This document shows positions 28,874 to 37,321 of a DNA stretch of 60,332 bases, piece by piece. The DNA comes from Phenylobacterium aquaticum. GTDB taxonomy: Bacteria; Pseudomonadota; Alphaproteobacteria; Caulobacterales; Caulobacteraceae. The DNA is taken from contig CANCJJ010000015.1 of the NCBI GenBank assembly GCA_947378305.1, positions 1 to 60,332 of the forward strand, given 5' to 3'. Under the pieces are notes generated by a model. It was not told where the DNA came from. It made no database searches and saw only the letters and a list, made by a program, of their open reading frames with translations. The position numbers were made by a program, and so were the translations under genes. Positions within the stretch are counted from its first letter, which is position 1. Every line of letters starts with the position of its first letter.

Positions 28874-30067
28874 TCAGGCCTCTGGATGCAGTGTGGGCGG
28901 CTGGAGGATCAGAACACCGGCAGTTGCCAAAAGCGCCGTCAAGGCTCCGGCCAGGAAGGTGGCCCCCGCGCCACCCCAGGTCCACAGCGCCCCGGCGATC
29001 AGGCTGGCGGCCAGCAGGGTCAATCCGGTGGCGAGGTTGTAAAGGCCAAAGGCAGTTCCCCTCAGGCGCGCCGGAGCGGCATCGGCGACCAGGGCCGAGA
29101 ACAGGCCTTGGGTCAGGCCCATATGCAGGCCCCACAAGCCGGTTCCGATCAAAACCCCTGCCAGGTTCGGAATGAGGGCCAGGACCAGATCTGCCAGGAC
29201 CAGAACCCCCATGCCTATGGCCAGCAGACTCCTTCGATCCATGCGGTCTGACAGCCGACCCGCCGGGGCGGCGACCACGGCATAGACCAGGTTCATGGTG
29301 ATCAGAACCAGGGGGACAAGGGCAATGGCCAGGCCCGCATCCCGTGCCCGAAGGACCAGAAAGGCCTCACTGAACCGGGCCAGGGTAAAGACAACGGCGA
29401 CGGCTGTGACCGACCAGTAGCCCGCGCCCATGCCCTTGATGTCCGCAATCCGGATCGGAAGCCGCGCTGCCATATGGTCGGGCTTTCGGGCGGGCTCCTC
29501 GACCCCTACGATCAGGCAGATCACCGCCAGTGCAGCTGGAATCACGGCCCAGGCAAAGACGGCCCGCATATTGCCGTGCAGGACAACCATCAGGACCAGG
29601 GCAATGACCGGACCCAGAAAGGCTCCCAGAGTATCCAGGGCCTGGCGCAGGCCAAAGGCGGCCCCGCGCTGACCGACGGGGGTCACATCGGCCACCAGGG
29701 CGTCGCGGGGAGCCCCCCGCATGCCCTTGCCGATCCGGTCGGCAAATCGGGCTCCCAGGACCTCGAAGGGGGTTATGGCCAGGGGGAAGATCGGCTTGGA
29801 CAAGGCCCCCAGGCCATAGCCGATCCCGGCCAGGAGCTTGCGCTTTCCAAGTCGGTCGCTCAGCCAGCCCGAAAACACCTTCATAACGGCGGCGGTCGCC
29901 TCTGCCGTGCCCTCGATAAGCCCGACCAGGGCCATGCTGGCCCCCAAGCCTGAGACCAGAAACACGGGCAGCAGGCTGTGGATCATCTCCGAGGAAATAT
30001 CCATGAACATGGAGACCAGGCCGAGGGCCCAGACGGTTCGTGGAATCCCCGGCCGCTCCGGCGTCAT
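28874..30067 (-). CDS. Major facilitator superfamily transporter
   Basis: The 397-residue protein has about 12 hydrophobic segments and the MFS motif A-like GWLSDRLGKRK between helices 2 and 3, repeated as GRLSDRMDRRS in the second half. The opening SMFMDISSEMIHSLLPVFLV is typical of a widespread uncharacterised MFS subgroup. The substrate is unknown. The ATG overlaps the phosphatase stop (ATGA), so both are cotranslated, suggesting a joint role such as uptake or export of a dephosphorylated product (inference). Confidence 0.9.
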   Translation of the reverse strand: MTPERPGIPRTVWALGLVSMFMDISSEMIHSLLPVFLVSGLGASMALVGLIEGTAEATAAVMKVFSGWLSDRLGKRKLLAGIGYGLGALSKPIFPLAITPFEVLGARFADRIGKGMRGAPRDALVADVTPVGQRGAAFGLRQALDTLGAFLGPVIALVLMVVLHGNMRAVFAWAVIPAALAVICLIVGVEEPARKPDHMAARLPIRIADIKGMGAGYWSVTAVAVVFTLARFSEAFLVLRARDAGLAIALVPLVLITMNLVYAVVAAPAGRLSDRMDRRSLLAIGMGVLVLADLVLALIPNLAGVLIGTGLWGLHMGLTQGLFSALVADAAPARLRGTAFGLYNLATGLTLLAASLIAGALWTWGGAGATFLAGALTALLATAGVLILQPPTLHPEA

Positions 30068-30825
30068 CCTGCGGGACAGGTGATGGCGGGAGCCTTGGCC
30101 AGTTCTGCCGAGACCTTCTTAATATCTGCCTGATAGGCCGGGGTCATGGAAACACGGTCATAGACCGAGACGGCCAGGATCCGGCCCGCCGCAACATCGC
30201 TGGACCAGTGGACCCGGCAATCCATGCGGTGATCGCCCACGCCCTGACCCCAGGCCCGGATCGGTTCGGCCCGAGCCGGGGCGGCATCGCCCAGGATCAA
30301 TGCCCAGAGCCAGCCAAGGCCGGAATGACCACTCGGATAGGCAAAGCCCAGCTTGTCGCCCTGACCTGCTGCCACCATGGGATCACAGGCCTGGCCCGCA
30401 TCGGTCGTGAAGGGCCGGGCGCGCTTGTAATAGGTCTTGGCCTGGGACATGGGCGGCCCGAAATCGGTCAAAACCCGGATTAGGACATCCATGGTGACGG
30501 GGGTCGTCTCTTTCGAAACCTTGACCCCCAGGGCGCAGGAGAGGGTTTCCATAAAGGCAGGGCTGGTGGTTGCCGCCTGGGCCTGGGCCGCCTTCCAGCC
30601 CGTGCCACCAATGCCGAGGGCGCTTGCGGCATAGACGCTGCGGTCGGCAATATCCTGCGGAGAGTTGTGTGCTGGCGGAGGCGGCAGGAGTTTCAAAATA
30701 TCTACCGGGGCCTGCCCTGCGAGGTATCCCCCGGTTTGTACTGGCACCGGTTGGGCCATGACGACCGATGATTGGGCCACAGGGGCCATCAGCATGAGAA
30801 GGGGCAGAATCCAGCGCGCTTGCAT
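30064..30825 (-). CDS. Class A-type acid phosphatase (PAP2 superfamily)
   Basis: The 253-residue product has a signal peptide (WILPLLMLMAPVAQSSVVMA) and the three-part PAP2 signature: KRARPF, YPSGHSG and HRMDCRVHWSSDV. This is the PhoN/PhoC class of periplasmic non-specific acid phosphatases. ATG 30825 follows GAGG by a good distance and starts at the signal peptide; an upstream in-frame ATG at 30885 has no such support. It is the first gene of a pair with the MFS transporter. Confidence 0.9.
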   Translation of the reverse strand: MQARWILPLLMLMAPVAQSSVVMAQPVPVQTGGYLAGQAPVDILKLLPPPPAHNSPQDIADRSVYAASALGIGGTGWKAAQAQAATTSPAFMETLSCALGVKVSKETTPVTMDVLIRVLTDFGPPMSQAKTYYKRARPFTTDAGQACDPMVAAGQGDKLGFAYPSGHSGLGWLWALILGDAAPARAEPIRAWGQGVGDHRMDCRVHWSSDVAAGRILAVSVYDRVSMTPAYQADIKKVSAELAKAPAITCPAG

Positions 30826-30950
30826 ATGAACCTCGAAAATCCAGGGCACCGGCACAAAAAGACCTATCAGGGTCAGGGTCTTCAACCCCCATTGCTCCCG
30901 GCATTCTTGACCTTCATAGTCATGTCAAATGCCCCTGGGGAGGTGAAATC

Positions 30951-32681
30951 ATGCGCTATCGTTTGTTTCTTGCCGGAATTTTGCTGATTCTGGCCGGGGC
31001 CTTCCTGGCGCACAAGGTTCAAACCTCGGGCGGCACCTCAGTTACCGAAGCCAGGTGGCCCGCCGACAAGGGCGTGGTCATGTCGGGCCTGCTCTATGTT
31101 CCAGCCGGTGTGGATGCCACCCATCCCGCCCCCGCCGTCCTGATCAGCCACGGCTATATCAACACCCGGGAAATGCAGAGCCCCTTTGCTATTGAGCTTT
31201 CCCGGCGCGGTTTTGTCGTGCTGGCCATGGACATGACAGGCCACGGGCAGTCGGGGGGAAATGTCGGGGCCGACGGCTTTGGCGGGCCTGCCGCCCTGGC
31301 CTGGCTCCGCAAACAGCCCTTGGTGGATCCAGACAATATCGGCATGGAAGGTCACAGTCTCGGCGGGGCTCCGGTCATTGCCGCTGCGACCGCCCTGCCG
31401 GATGGCTACCGGTCCATTGTGCTGGAGGGCTCAACCCTTGGACTGTTCGGCCAGCCCGGCGAGGGCACGCCGACCTTCCCAAGGAATCTCAGCCTGGTCT
31501 TTGGCCGCTACGATGAATTTGCCTCCATGTGGCAGCAGACCCGGGGCTCCGATGTGCCTCACTCGGCTAGGCTTCAGAAAATGTTTGGAACCGAGCGTGA
31601 TGTGGTCGTCGGAAAGGCCTACGGGGACGCGGCGGCCGGAACCGCCCGCATCTTGCACATTCCGCCCGTCACCCATCCCTGGGAACACTTTTCGCAGGCG
31701 GGTATTGGCCATGCCGTTGACTGGTTCCAGACGACCTTGTCGGGGGAAAAGTCACCTCGCGACCCCATGGACCAGATCTGGATCTGGAAGGAAGTCGGAA
31801 CCCTTGTGGCCTTTGTTGGCCTGATCGTCCTGATGCTCGGCACCTTCCAGCTCGCCCTGTCGATCCCTGGCCTGTCGTCCCTGAAACGCCCGCTTGAGCC
31901 GTCCCGGGCGGCCCGGGGCAGTGGCGGCTGGATTGCCCTGGTCCTGACGGCCCTGATCCCGGCCTTGACCTTCTTTCCCTTCATGAAGCTCGGCATGGTC
32001 TTTCTGCCCCAGCCCCTGTTTCCTCAGTGGGTGCATAACCAGATTCTGGTCTGGGCCGCCTTGAACGGCTTGATCACGATTGTCCTGGGAGTCCTGTTCC
32101 GGCGCGGCCGCCCGGCCTTTACCAATGACTGGGTCAGGTCCATCGCCATTTCGCTCATCACTGTCGGGGTTGGTTACCTGTCCCTCGCCTTGGTCGATCA
32201 GGTCTTCAAGGTCGACTATCGCTTCTGGGTCCTGGGACTAAAGCCTCTGGACGGGCCGCACTGGGCCATGTTCGCGACCTATGCCCCGATCTGGGTCGCC
32301 TATTATCTGGTCGCCTTGCGGGCCTTGTGCGGCAATCTTTCCGTCGAGGGGGAAGGGGCGGGCCGCGCCTATCTGACGGCCATATTGGCCCTGGCCGGGG
32401 GCTTTGGCCTGTTGCTCAGCGCAGAGTACGGAAGCCTGTTTGCCACCGGCCTGCTGCTCACGCCCAAGGAGCCTCTGAGCACAATTGTTGCCATTCAGTT
32501 CGTGCCCCTCCTGACGGTGGTGGGGATCATTTCGGTCTTCACCTGGCGGCGGACAAACAGCTTTGTTCCCGCCGGACTGATCTGCGGACTTCTGATCGCT
32601 TGGTACATTACCGGCGGCACAGCCACCCACTGGTCAGCGGAATTCCCGCTAAAAATCCCTGGCGTCTCCAAGGCAAAATAG
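30951..32681 (+). CDS. Alpha/beta-hydrolase fused to a polytopic membrane domain
   Basis: The 576-residue protein has an N-terminal membrane anchor (LFLAGILLILAGAFLA) and an alpha/beta-hydrolase domain at about 25-265. That domain contains VLISHGYINT, DMTGHGQSGG and the nucleophile elbow GHSLGG (Ser136). Residues about 285-570 hold roughly seven to eight membrane helices. The hydrolase domain is predicted on the periplasmic side if the first segment is uncleaved. Function is unknown; such proteins may be membrane-bound esterases or peptidases. Its end is only 5 bases from the end of convergent lysC. Confidence 0.85.
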   Translation: MRYRLFLAGILLILAGAFLAHKVQTSGGTSVTEARWPADKGVVMSGLLYVPAGVDATHPAPAVLISHGYINTREMQSPFAIELSRRGFVVLAMDMTGHGQSGGNVGADGFGGPAALAWLRKQPLVDPDNIGMEGHSLGGAPVIAAATALPDGYRSIVLEGSTLGLFGQPGEGTPTFPRNLSLVFGRYDEFASMWQQTRGSDVPHSARLQKMFGTERDVVVGKAYGDAAAGTARILHIPPVTHPWEHFSQAGIGHAVDWFQTTLSGEKSPRDPMDQIWIWKEVGTLVAFVGLIVLMLGTFQLALSIPGLSSLKRPLEPSRAARGSGGWIALVLTALIPALTFFPFMKLGMVFLPQPLFPQWVHNQILVWAALNGLITIVLGVLFRRGRPAFTNDWVRSIAISLITVGVGYLSLALVDQVFKVDYRFWVLGLKPLDGPHWAMFATYAPIWVAYYLVALRALCGNLSVEGEGAGRAYLTAILALAGGFGLLLSAEYGSLFATGLLLTPKEPLSTIVAIQFVPLLTVVGIISVFTWRRTNSFVPAGLICGLLIAWYITGGTATHWSAEFPLKIPGVSKAK

Positions 32682-32686
32682 TCGGC

Positions 32687-33937
32687 TCAGAGCTTGTCCA
32701 GGCCGTAGGCCGCATGCAGGGCGCGAACGGCCAGTTCGGTATAGGCCGCATCGATCAGCACGCTGATCTTGATCTCTGAGGTCGAGATCACCTGGATGTT
32801 GACGCCCTTTTCAGCCAGGGCACCAAACATGGTCTTGGCCACGCCGGTATGGCTGCGCATGCCCACACCGATGACGGACACCTTGGAGACGTCCTCATTG
32901 ACCTGGACGTCGTCGAACCCGATCCGCCTCTGGGCGGCGCGGATGATTTCAACGGTCCGGGCCGCATCACGCTTGCCGACGGTGAATTCCATATTGGCCG
33001 TATCCGCCGTGCGGGCATGGCTCTGAACAATCATGTCCACATTCACATTGGCATCGGCCAGGGCCCCGAAGATTTCCGAGGACACCCCCGGATGGTCGGG
33101 CAGGCCAAAGAGGCTGATCTTGGCCTCGTCCCGGCTATAGGCGACTCCGCTAACGATCCGCTTTTCCATGATTTCTTCCTCGTCGCACACAATGGTGCCC
33201 TGACCAGGCGCTTCGCCGGGCTCAACAAAACTGGACAGTACCCGCACCGGCACATTCTGGGACATGGCCAGTTCTACCGACCGGGTTTGCAGGACCTTGG
33301 CACCGAGCGAGGCCATTTCCAGCATTTCCTCATAGGAAATCTTGGGCAGCCGCCGGGCGCGGGATTCAATGCGCGGGTCCGTCGTATAGACCCCGTCAAC
33401 ATCGGTATAGATGTCGCAGCGCACCGCCTTGATCGCCGCGGCAATGGCGACAGCGCTCGTATCGGAGCCGCCGCGGCCCAGGGTGGCAATGCGGTCATCC
33501 CGGGTCACGCCCTGGAAACCGGCGATCACGGCAACCTGGCCGCTGTCCAGGGCAGCGATCAGCTTGTCGGGCAGGACGTCATCGATTCGCGCCCGCCCAT
33601 GGGCATCGTCGGCAATGATCGGAATCTGCCAGCCCATCCAGGACCGTGCATTTACCCCAACATTGCGCAGGGCAATGGCCAGAAGGCCGGCTGTGACCTG
33701 TTCGCCTGACGCCACGACCACATCATATTCATCGTCGGAAATCGGCAGGCCGTTGATGGCGGGGCCGGCCCCGTCCGTCCAGGCGACGAGTTCATTGGTT
33801 TTTCCGGCCATGGCGGACACAACCACAGCCACCTTGTGCCCGGCCGCAACCTCGGCCGCCACGAGTCTGCCGACGCGCCGAATGCGGTCCAGGTCGGCCA
33901 CCGAGGTGCCACCGAATTTCATCACGAGCCGAGACAT
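32687..33937 (-). CDS. lysC: Aspartokinase
   Basis: Aspartokinase phosphorylates aspartate, the first step to lysine, threonine and methionine. The 416-residue protein has the N-terminal motif VMKFGGTSVA, GRGGSDTSA, the DVDGVYTTDPR segment, and two C-terminal ACT domains. ATG 33937 gives the usual MSRLVMKFGG start; a GTG four codons upstream at 33949 is also possible. It diverges from ubiG. Feedback control by amino acids through the ACT domains is expected from the family. Confidence 0.96.
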   Translation of the reverse strand: MSRLVMKFGGTSVADLDRIRRVGRLVAAEVAAGHKVAVVVSAMAGKTNELVAWTDGAGPAINGLPISDDEYDVVVASGEQVTAGLLAIALRNVGVNARSWMGWQIPIIADDAHGRARIDDVLPDKLIAALDSGQVAVIAGFQGVTRDDRIATLGRGGSDTSAVAIAAAIKAVRCDIYTDVDGVYTTDPRIESRARRLPKISYEEMLEMASLGAKVLQTRSVELAMSQNVPVRVLSSFVEPGEAPGQGTIVCDEEEIMEKRIVSGVAYSRDEAKISLFGLPDHPGVSSEIFGALADANVNVDMIVQSHARTADTANMEFTVGKRDAARTVEIIRAAQRRIGFDDVQVNEDVSKVSVIGVGMRSHTGVAKTMFGALAEKGVNIQVISTSEIKISVLIDAAYTELAVRALHAAYGLDKL

Positions 33938-34061
33938 GGCCTTGGGCACTTGCTCCAGACACAGGGAAGGGAGGTCGGGTTCTAACCATCCTGACCCTTT
34001 CGGGCAAGCGTGCGCGGGTTTGCCCTTTCGGCCAGGGCCCTCAATCTGCTAGTTCGGGGCC

Positions 34062-34811
34062 ATGACTGAAACCAAGTCCAGTATCGATCCCGCCGAAGTC
34101 GAACGGTTTTCCCGCATTGCCGCCGAGTGGTGGGACCCCAAGGGCAAGTTTGCCCCCTTGCACAAGTTCAATCCCGTCCGGCTCGCCTTCATCCGCGACC
34201 AGGCCCTGGTGCGCTTTGGCCGCGACGGCAAGGCGCGCCTGCCCTTCGAGGGCTTGCGCCTGCTGGACATAGGCTGTGGCGGCGGCCTCCTGTCAGAGCC
34301 CATGGCCCGGCTGGGCTTCGACGTCACCGCGGTCGATGCGTCCGAGCGCAACATCGGAACCGCCAGCACCCATGCCGCCGAGACGGGACTGGCGATCAAC
34401 TATGTCTGCTCCACGGCGGAGGCCCTGCTGGCCTCAGGCACCGCCCCGTTCGACATCATCCTGAACATGGAGGTCATCGAGCATGTGGCCGATCCGGGTG
34501 ACTTCCTGCGAACCTGCGCGGCCCTTCTGGCTCCCGGGGGGCTGATGATTGTCGCGACCCTGAACCGCACGCTCAAGGCCCTGGCCCTGGCCAAGGTGGG
34601 GGCCGAATACGTCCTGCGCTGGCTGCCTGCGGGCACCCACGACTGGAACAAGTTTCTCACCCCTGAGGAACTTCGCAGCTTCCTGGCCGACCATGCCGTC
34701 GCCATGCAGGGGCCCTTCGGCGTGACCTTCAATCCCCTCACCGGGCAGTGGTCACCGTCGAAAGACTGTGCCGTTAACTACATGATGACTGTGACCCGCG
34801 ACGCAGGCTAA
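34062..34811 (+). CDS. ubiG: Ubiquinone biosynthesis O-methyltransferase UbiG
   Basis: UbiG performs both O-methylations of the ubiquinone ring. The 249-residue protein begins with the family segment [20 protein letters not shown], then SAM motif [25 protein letters not shown], and the late [10 protein letters not shown] and DCAVNYMM signatures. Length is typical. It runs rightward, with the FkbM gene 26 bases downstream. Confidence 0.97.
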   Translation: MTETKSSIDPAEVERFSRIAAEWWDPKGKFAPLHKFNPVRLAFIRDQALVRFGRDGKARLPFEGLRLLDIGCGGGLLSEPMARLGFDVTAVDASERNIGTASTHAAETGLAINYVCSTAEALLASGTAPFDIILNMEVIEHVADPGDFLRTCAALLAPGGLMIVATLNRTLKALALAKVGAEYVLRWLPAGTHDWNKFLTPEELRSFLADHAVAMQGPFGVTFNPLTGQWSPSKDCAVNYMMTVTRDAG

Positions 34812-34837
34812 GCAGGGGCACCACAAGGATTTCTTCA

Positions 34838-35641
34838 ATGCCGTCTTTTCGTGTGCTTGTGCACGCCTTCCGGGCCTGGCGTCGTAATATGCGCTGGGCC
34901 AAGCATGAGCCCGAGACGCCCTATCTGGCCGATCTGCTTGTAGGCTCGCCCGTCTGCCTCCACGTCGGGGCCAGCGATGGCCGCCATTCCTACGTCATGA
35001 CCCAGGTCGCGCCAGAGGCCCGGATCTATGCCTTTGAGCCCTCTGCCTTCACCTTCCAGGTCTTGAAGCTCTGCCTGGCCTGGCACGGCATTGGCCGTCA
35101 GGTCCTGCCCATCCATGCGGCTGTGTCCGACCAGCCCGGCGAAATGATGCTGGTGACGCCGAAAAAGACCTCCGGGCGCATGGGCCGGGCCTATGCCTTC
35201 CTGGCCGAGGCCGCCCCCGAGGGCAAGGTCCGGCCTGACCTTGAGGACATAGGCGTTGAGGTCCAGCCCACGCCAGTCGTCACCCTCGACGCCTTCTGCC
35301 GCGAACGCAGGGTCTCCCAGGTCGACTTCATCCGGATGGACATCGAAGGCGCCGAACAGCGGGCCCTCACCGGGGCGCTGGAAATCATCGATCGCGACAG
35401 CCCCCACGTCCTTCTGGAAATTCACCCGGACATGCTGGAGGCCCGATTCGGCGGATCGGCGGAAGCCGTGGTCGATATCTTCCGCTCCCGGGGCTACCGC
35501 ATGTTTGCCCTGAATGGCGACCGGCTGGAAGAACGCACCACGGTCCTGCCCAAGACCGCCTGGAAAGACTATTTCTTCATCCACCCAAACCGCGCCGCCA
35601 GCCTCCCCGACGGAATCTTCAAGGCCCGGATGGCGGCCTGA
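34838..35641 (+). CDS. FkbM-family methyltransferase
   Basis: The 267-residue protein has a Rossmann fold with FEPSAFTFQVL, LDAFCRERRVSQVDFIRMDI and the FkbM hallmark MDIEGAEQRAL. The closing YFFIHP segment is also typical. FkbM enzymes O-methylate glycans, polyketides or other small molecules; the substrate is not predictable here and no sugar gene cluster is adjacent. It follows ubiG by 26 bases. Confidence 0.87.
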   Translation: MPSFRVLVHAFRAWRRNMRWAKHEPETPYLADLLVGSPVCLHVGASDGRHSYVMTQVAPEARIYAFEPSAFTFQVLKLCLAWHGIGRQVLPIHAAVSDQPGEMMLVTPKKTSGRMGRAYAFLAEAAPEGKVRPDLEDIGVEVQPTPVVTLDAFCRERRVSQVDFIRMDIEGAEQRALTGALEIIDRDSPHVLLEIHPDMLEARFGGSAEAVVDIFRSRGYRMFALNGDRLEERTTVLPKTAWKDYFFIHPNRAASLPDGIFKARMAA

Positions 35642-35805
35642 CGTCTGGCTTTGCGGATCACAGGGCCCAGGAGTCGCCCCTCCGGCGAAAACCCCTTGGC
35701 TTGGTCCGGCGGAGTGGTGATAAGAAGAACCTTCAGGAGCCTGGGAATTGTCTGCGGCTCTTATCAATGGCCCATATCCAGGGCCCTGCGGGGAGACGTG
35801 CTGAC

Positions 35806-36888
35806 ATGAAGGCTGCCGTATTGCGCGAAGTGGGAAAGCCGCTTCAGATTGAAAACGTCCAGATCAACAAACCCGGTCCGCACGAAGTCCTGATCCGGAC
35901 CAAGGCCGCTGGCCTCTGCCACTCCGACCTGCACTTCATGGAGGGCTCCTATCCTCACCCCCTGCCCGCCGTTCTGGGCCATGAGAGCGCCGGTGTGGTC
36001 GAGCAGGTTGGCTCGGAAGTCCGTACGGTCAAGGTGGGCGACCATGTCATCACCTGCCTTTCCGCCTATTGCGGTCATTGCGACCAGTGCCTCACGGGCC
36101 GTCTCAGCCTCTGCGTCAGTCCCGAGACCAAGCGTGATGCGGACGAAGAGCCTCGCCTGAGCCAGAACGGTGCGGGCCTGCCGCAGTTCCTGAACCTCTC
36201 CTCCTTTGCCGAACAGATGCTGATCCACGAACATGCCTGCGTGGCCATTCGCAAGGACATGCCCCTCGATCGGGCCGCCCTCATCGGCTGCTCGGTCATG
36301 ACCGGCGTCGGCGCTGCGATCCATACCTCCAATGTCCGCCCCGGCGAGACTGTGGTCGTCATTGGCTGCGGTGGGGTTGGCCTGTCGGCCATCAACGGGG
36401 CCTCCATTGCCGGCGCAGGCCGGATCATTGCCGTCGACATGGTCTCGTCAAAGGGCAATCTGGCCATGGAATTCGGCGCGACCGACTTCATCGACGCTTC
36501 CCAGACCGACGCGGTCAAGGAAGTCCTGGAAATGACCAAGGGCGGCGTGCACCACGCCTTCGAAGCCATTGGCCTCAGCAAGACCGCCGAACAGGCCTTC
36601 ATGATGCTGCGTCGCGGCGGCACGGCCAACATCATCGGCATGATCCCGCTGGGTCAGAGCATCACCCTTCCCGGCGCCGCCTTCCTGGGCGAAAAGCGTA
36701 TTCAGGGCTCGATGATGGGCTCCAACCGCTTCCCGGTCGATATGCCCCGCCTGGTGGACTTCTACATGTCCGGCAAGCTCAAGCTCGACCAGATGATTTC
36801 CCAGCGCATCAAGCTGGAAGAGGTCAATGAAGGCTTTGCCGACATGAAGCGCGGCAATCTCGCCCGCTCGGTCATCGTCTTCGATTGA
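35806..36888 (+). CDS. Zinc-dependent alcohol dehydrogenase
   Basis: The 360-residue medium-chain dehydrogenase has catalytic zinc ligands in GLCHSDLH and GHESAG, four structural cysteines in YCGHCDQCLTGRLSLC, and the NAD-binding GCGGVGLSAI. The class resembles NAD- or mycothiol/NDMA-dependent class III alcohol dehydrogenases. ATG 35806 begins the family start MKAAVLREVGKPL and follows GGGGAGA; the frame is open further upstream with no similarity. A strong terminator follows. Substrate unknown. Confidence 0.93.
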   Translation: MKAAVLREVGKPLQIENVQINKPGPHEVLIRTKAAGLCHSDLHFMEGSYPHPLPAVLGHESAGVVEQVGSEVRTVKVGDHVITCLSAYCGHCDQCLTGRLSLCVSPETKRDADEEPRLSQNGAGLPQFLNLSSFAEQMLIHEHACVAIRKDMPLDRAALIGCSVMTGVGAAIHTSNVRPGETVVVIGCGGVGLSAINGASIAGAGRIIAVDMVSSKGNLAMEFGATDFIDASQTDAVKEVLEMTKGGVHHAFEAIGLSKTAEQAFMMLRRGGTANIIGMIPLGQSITLPGAAFLGEKRIQGSMMGSNRFPVDMPRLVDFYMSGKLKLDQMISQRIKLEEVNEGFADMKRGNLARSVIVFD

Positions 36889-36908
36889 TCCTGAGATCTA
36901 GATGTTCA

Positions 36909-36939
36909 AAAGGCCCTGCCGAAAGGCGGGGCCTTTTTT
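36909..36939 (+). terminator. Intrinsic terminator after the alcohol dehydrogenase
   Basis: AAAGGCCCTGCC pairs with GGCGGGGCCTTT around a GAAA loop, with one G-U pair, then a run of T. The flanking A-run means it can also act on the minus strand for arsC, which converges on it. Confidence 0.93.
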
Positions 36940-36954
36940 ATATCCGGGCCAGGT

Positions 36955-37305
36955 TTAGATCAGGGCTAGGGCCCGGTCCGCCGGGCGGCACAGGGCTGCG
37001 CCCTTGGCAGACACGACGATCGGCCGGTTGACCAGGATCGGGTCCTTCACCATGGCCGCGATCAGCTCGGCCTCTGACCGGGCCGGGTCGGTCAGGCCCA
37101 GGGCTTCGGCCGGGGTGCCCATGGTCCGCAGCAGGTCCCGGGCCGTGCCGCCGGTGGCCCTGATCAGGGCTTCCAGTCCCGCCGCCGTCCAGCCGACCTT
37201 CAGATATTCCACCACCTCGACCTCCAGGCCCTTTTCCCGCAACAGGGCGAGGGTGTTGCGCGAGGTGCCACAGGCGGGATTGTGATAGATGGTGACCTTG
37301 GGCAT
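36955..37305 (-). CDS. arsC: Glutaredoxin-coupled arsenate reductase (ArsC family)
   Basis: The 116-residue protein has the ArsC active-site segment YHNPACGTSRNTL with the catalytic Cys12 and Arg, and the C-terminal VNRPIVV. It reduces arsenate to arsenite with glutaredoxin; grxC is elsewhere in this window. No arsR or arsB is adjacent, so a general redox or Spx-like role is also possible. It follows the M28 peptidase by 16 bases and is probably cotranscribed. Confidence 0.92.
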   Translation of the reverse strand: MPKVTIYHNPACGTSRNTLALLREKGLEVEVVEYLKVGWTAAGLEALIRATGGTARDLLRTMGTPAEALGLTDPARSEAELIAAMVKDPILVNRPIVVSAKGAALCRPADRALALI

Positions 37306-37321
37306 GGTCGGACCTGTCGAG

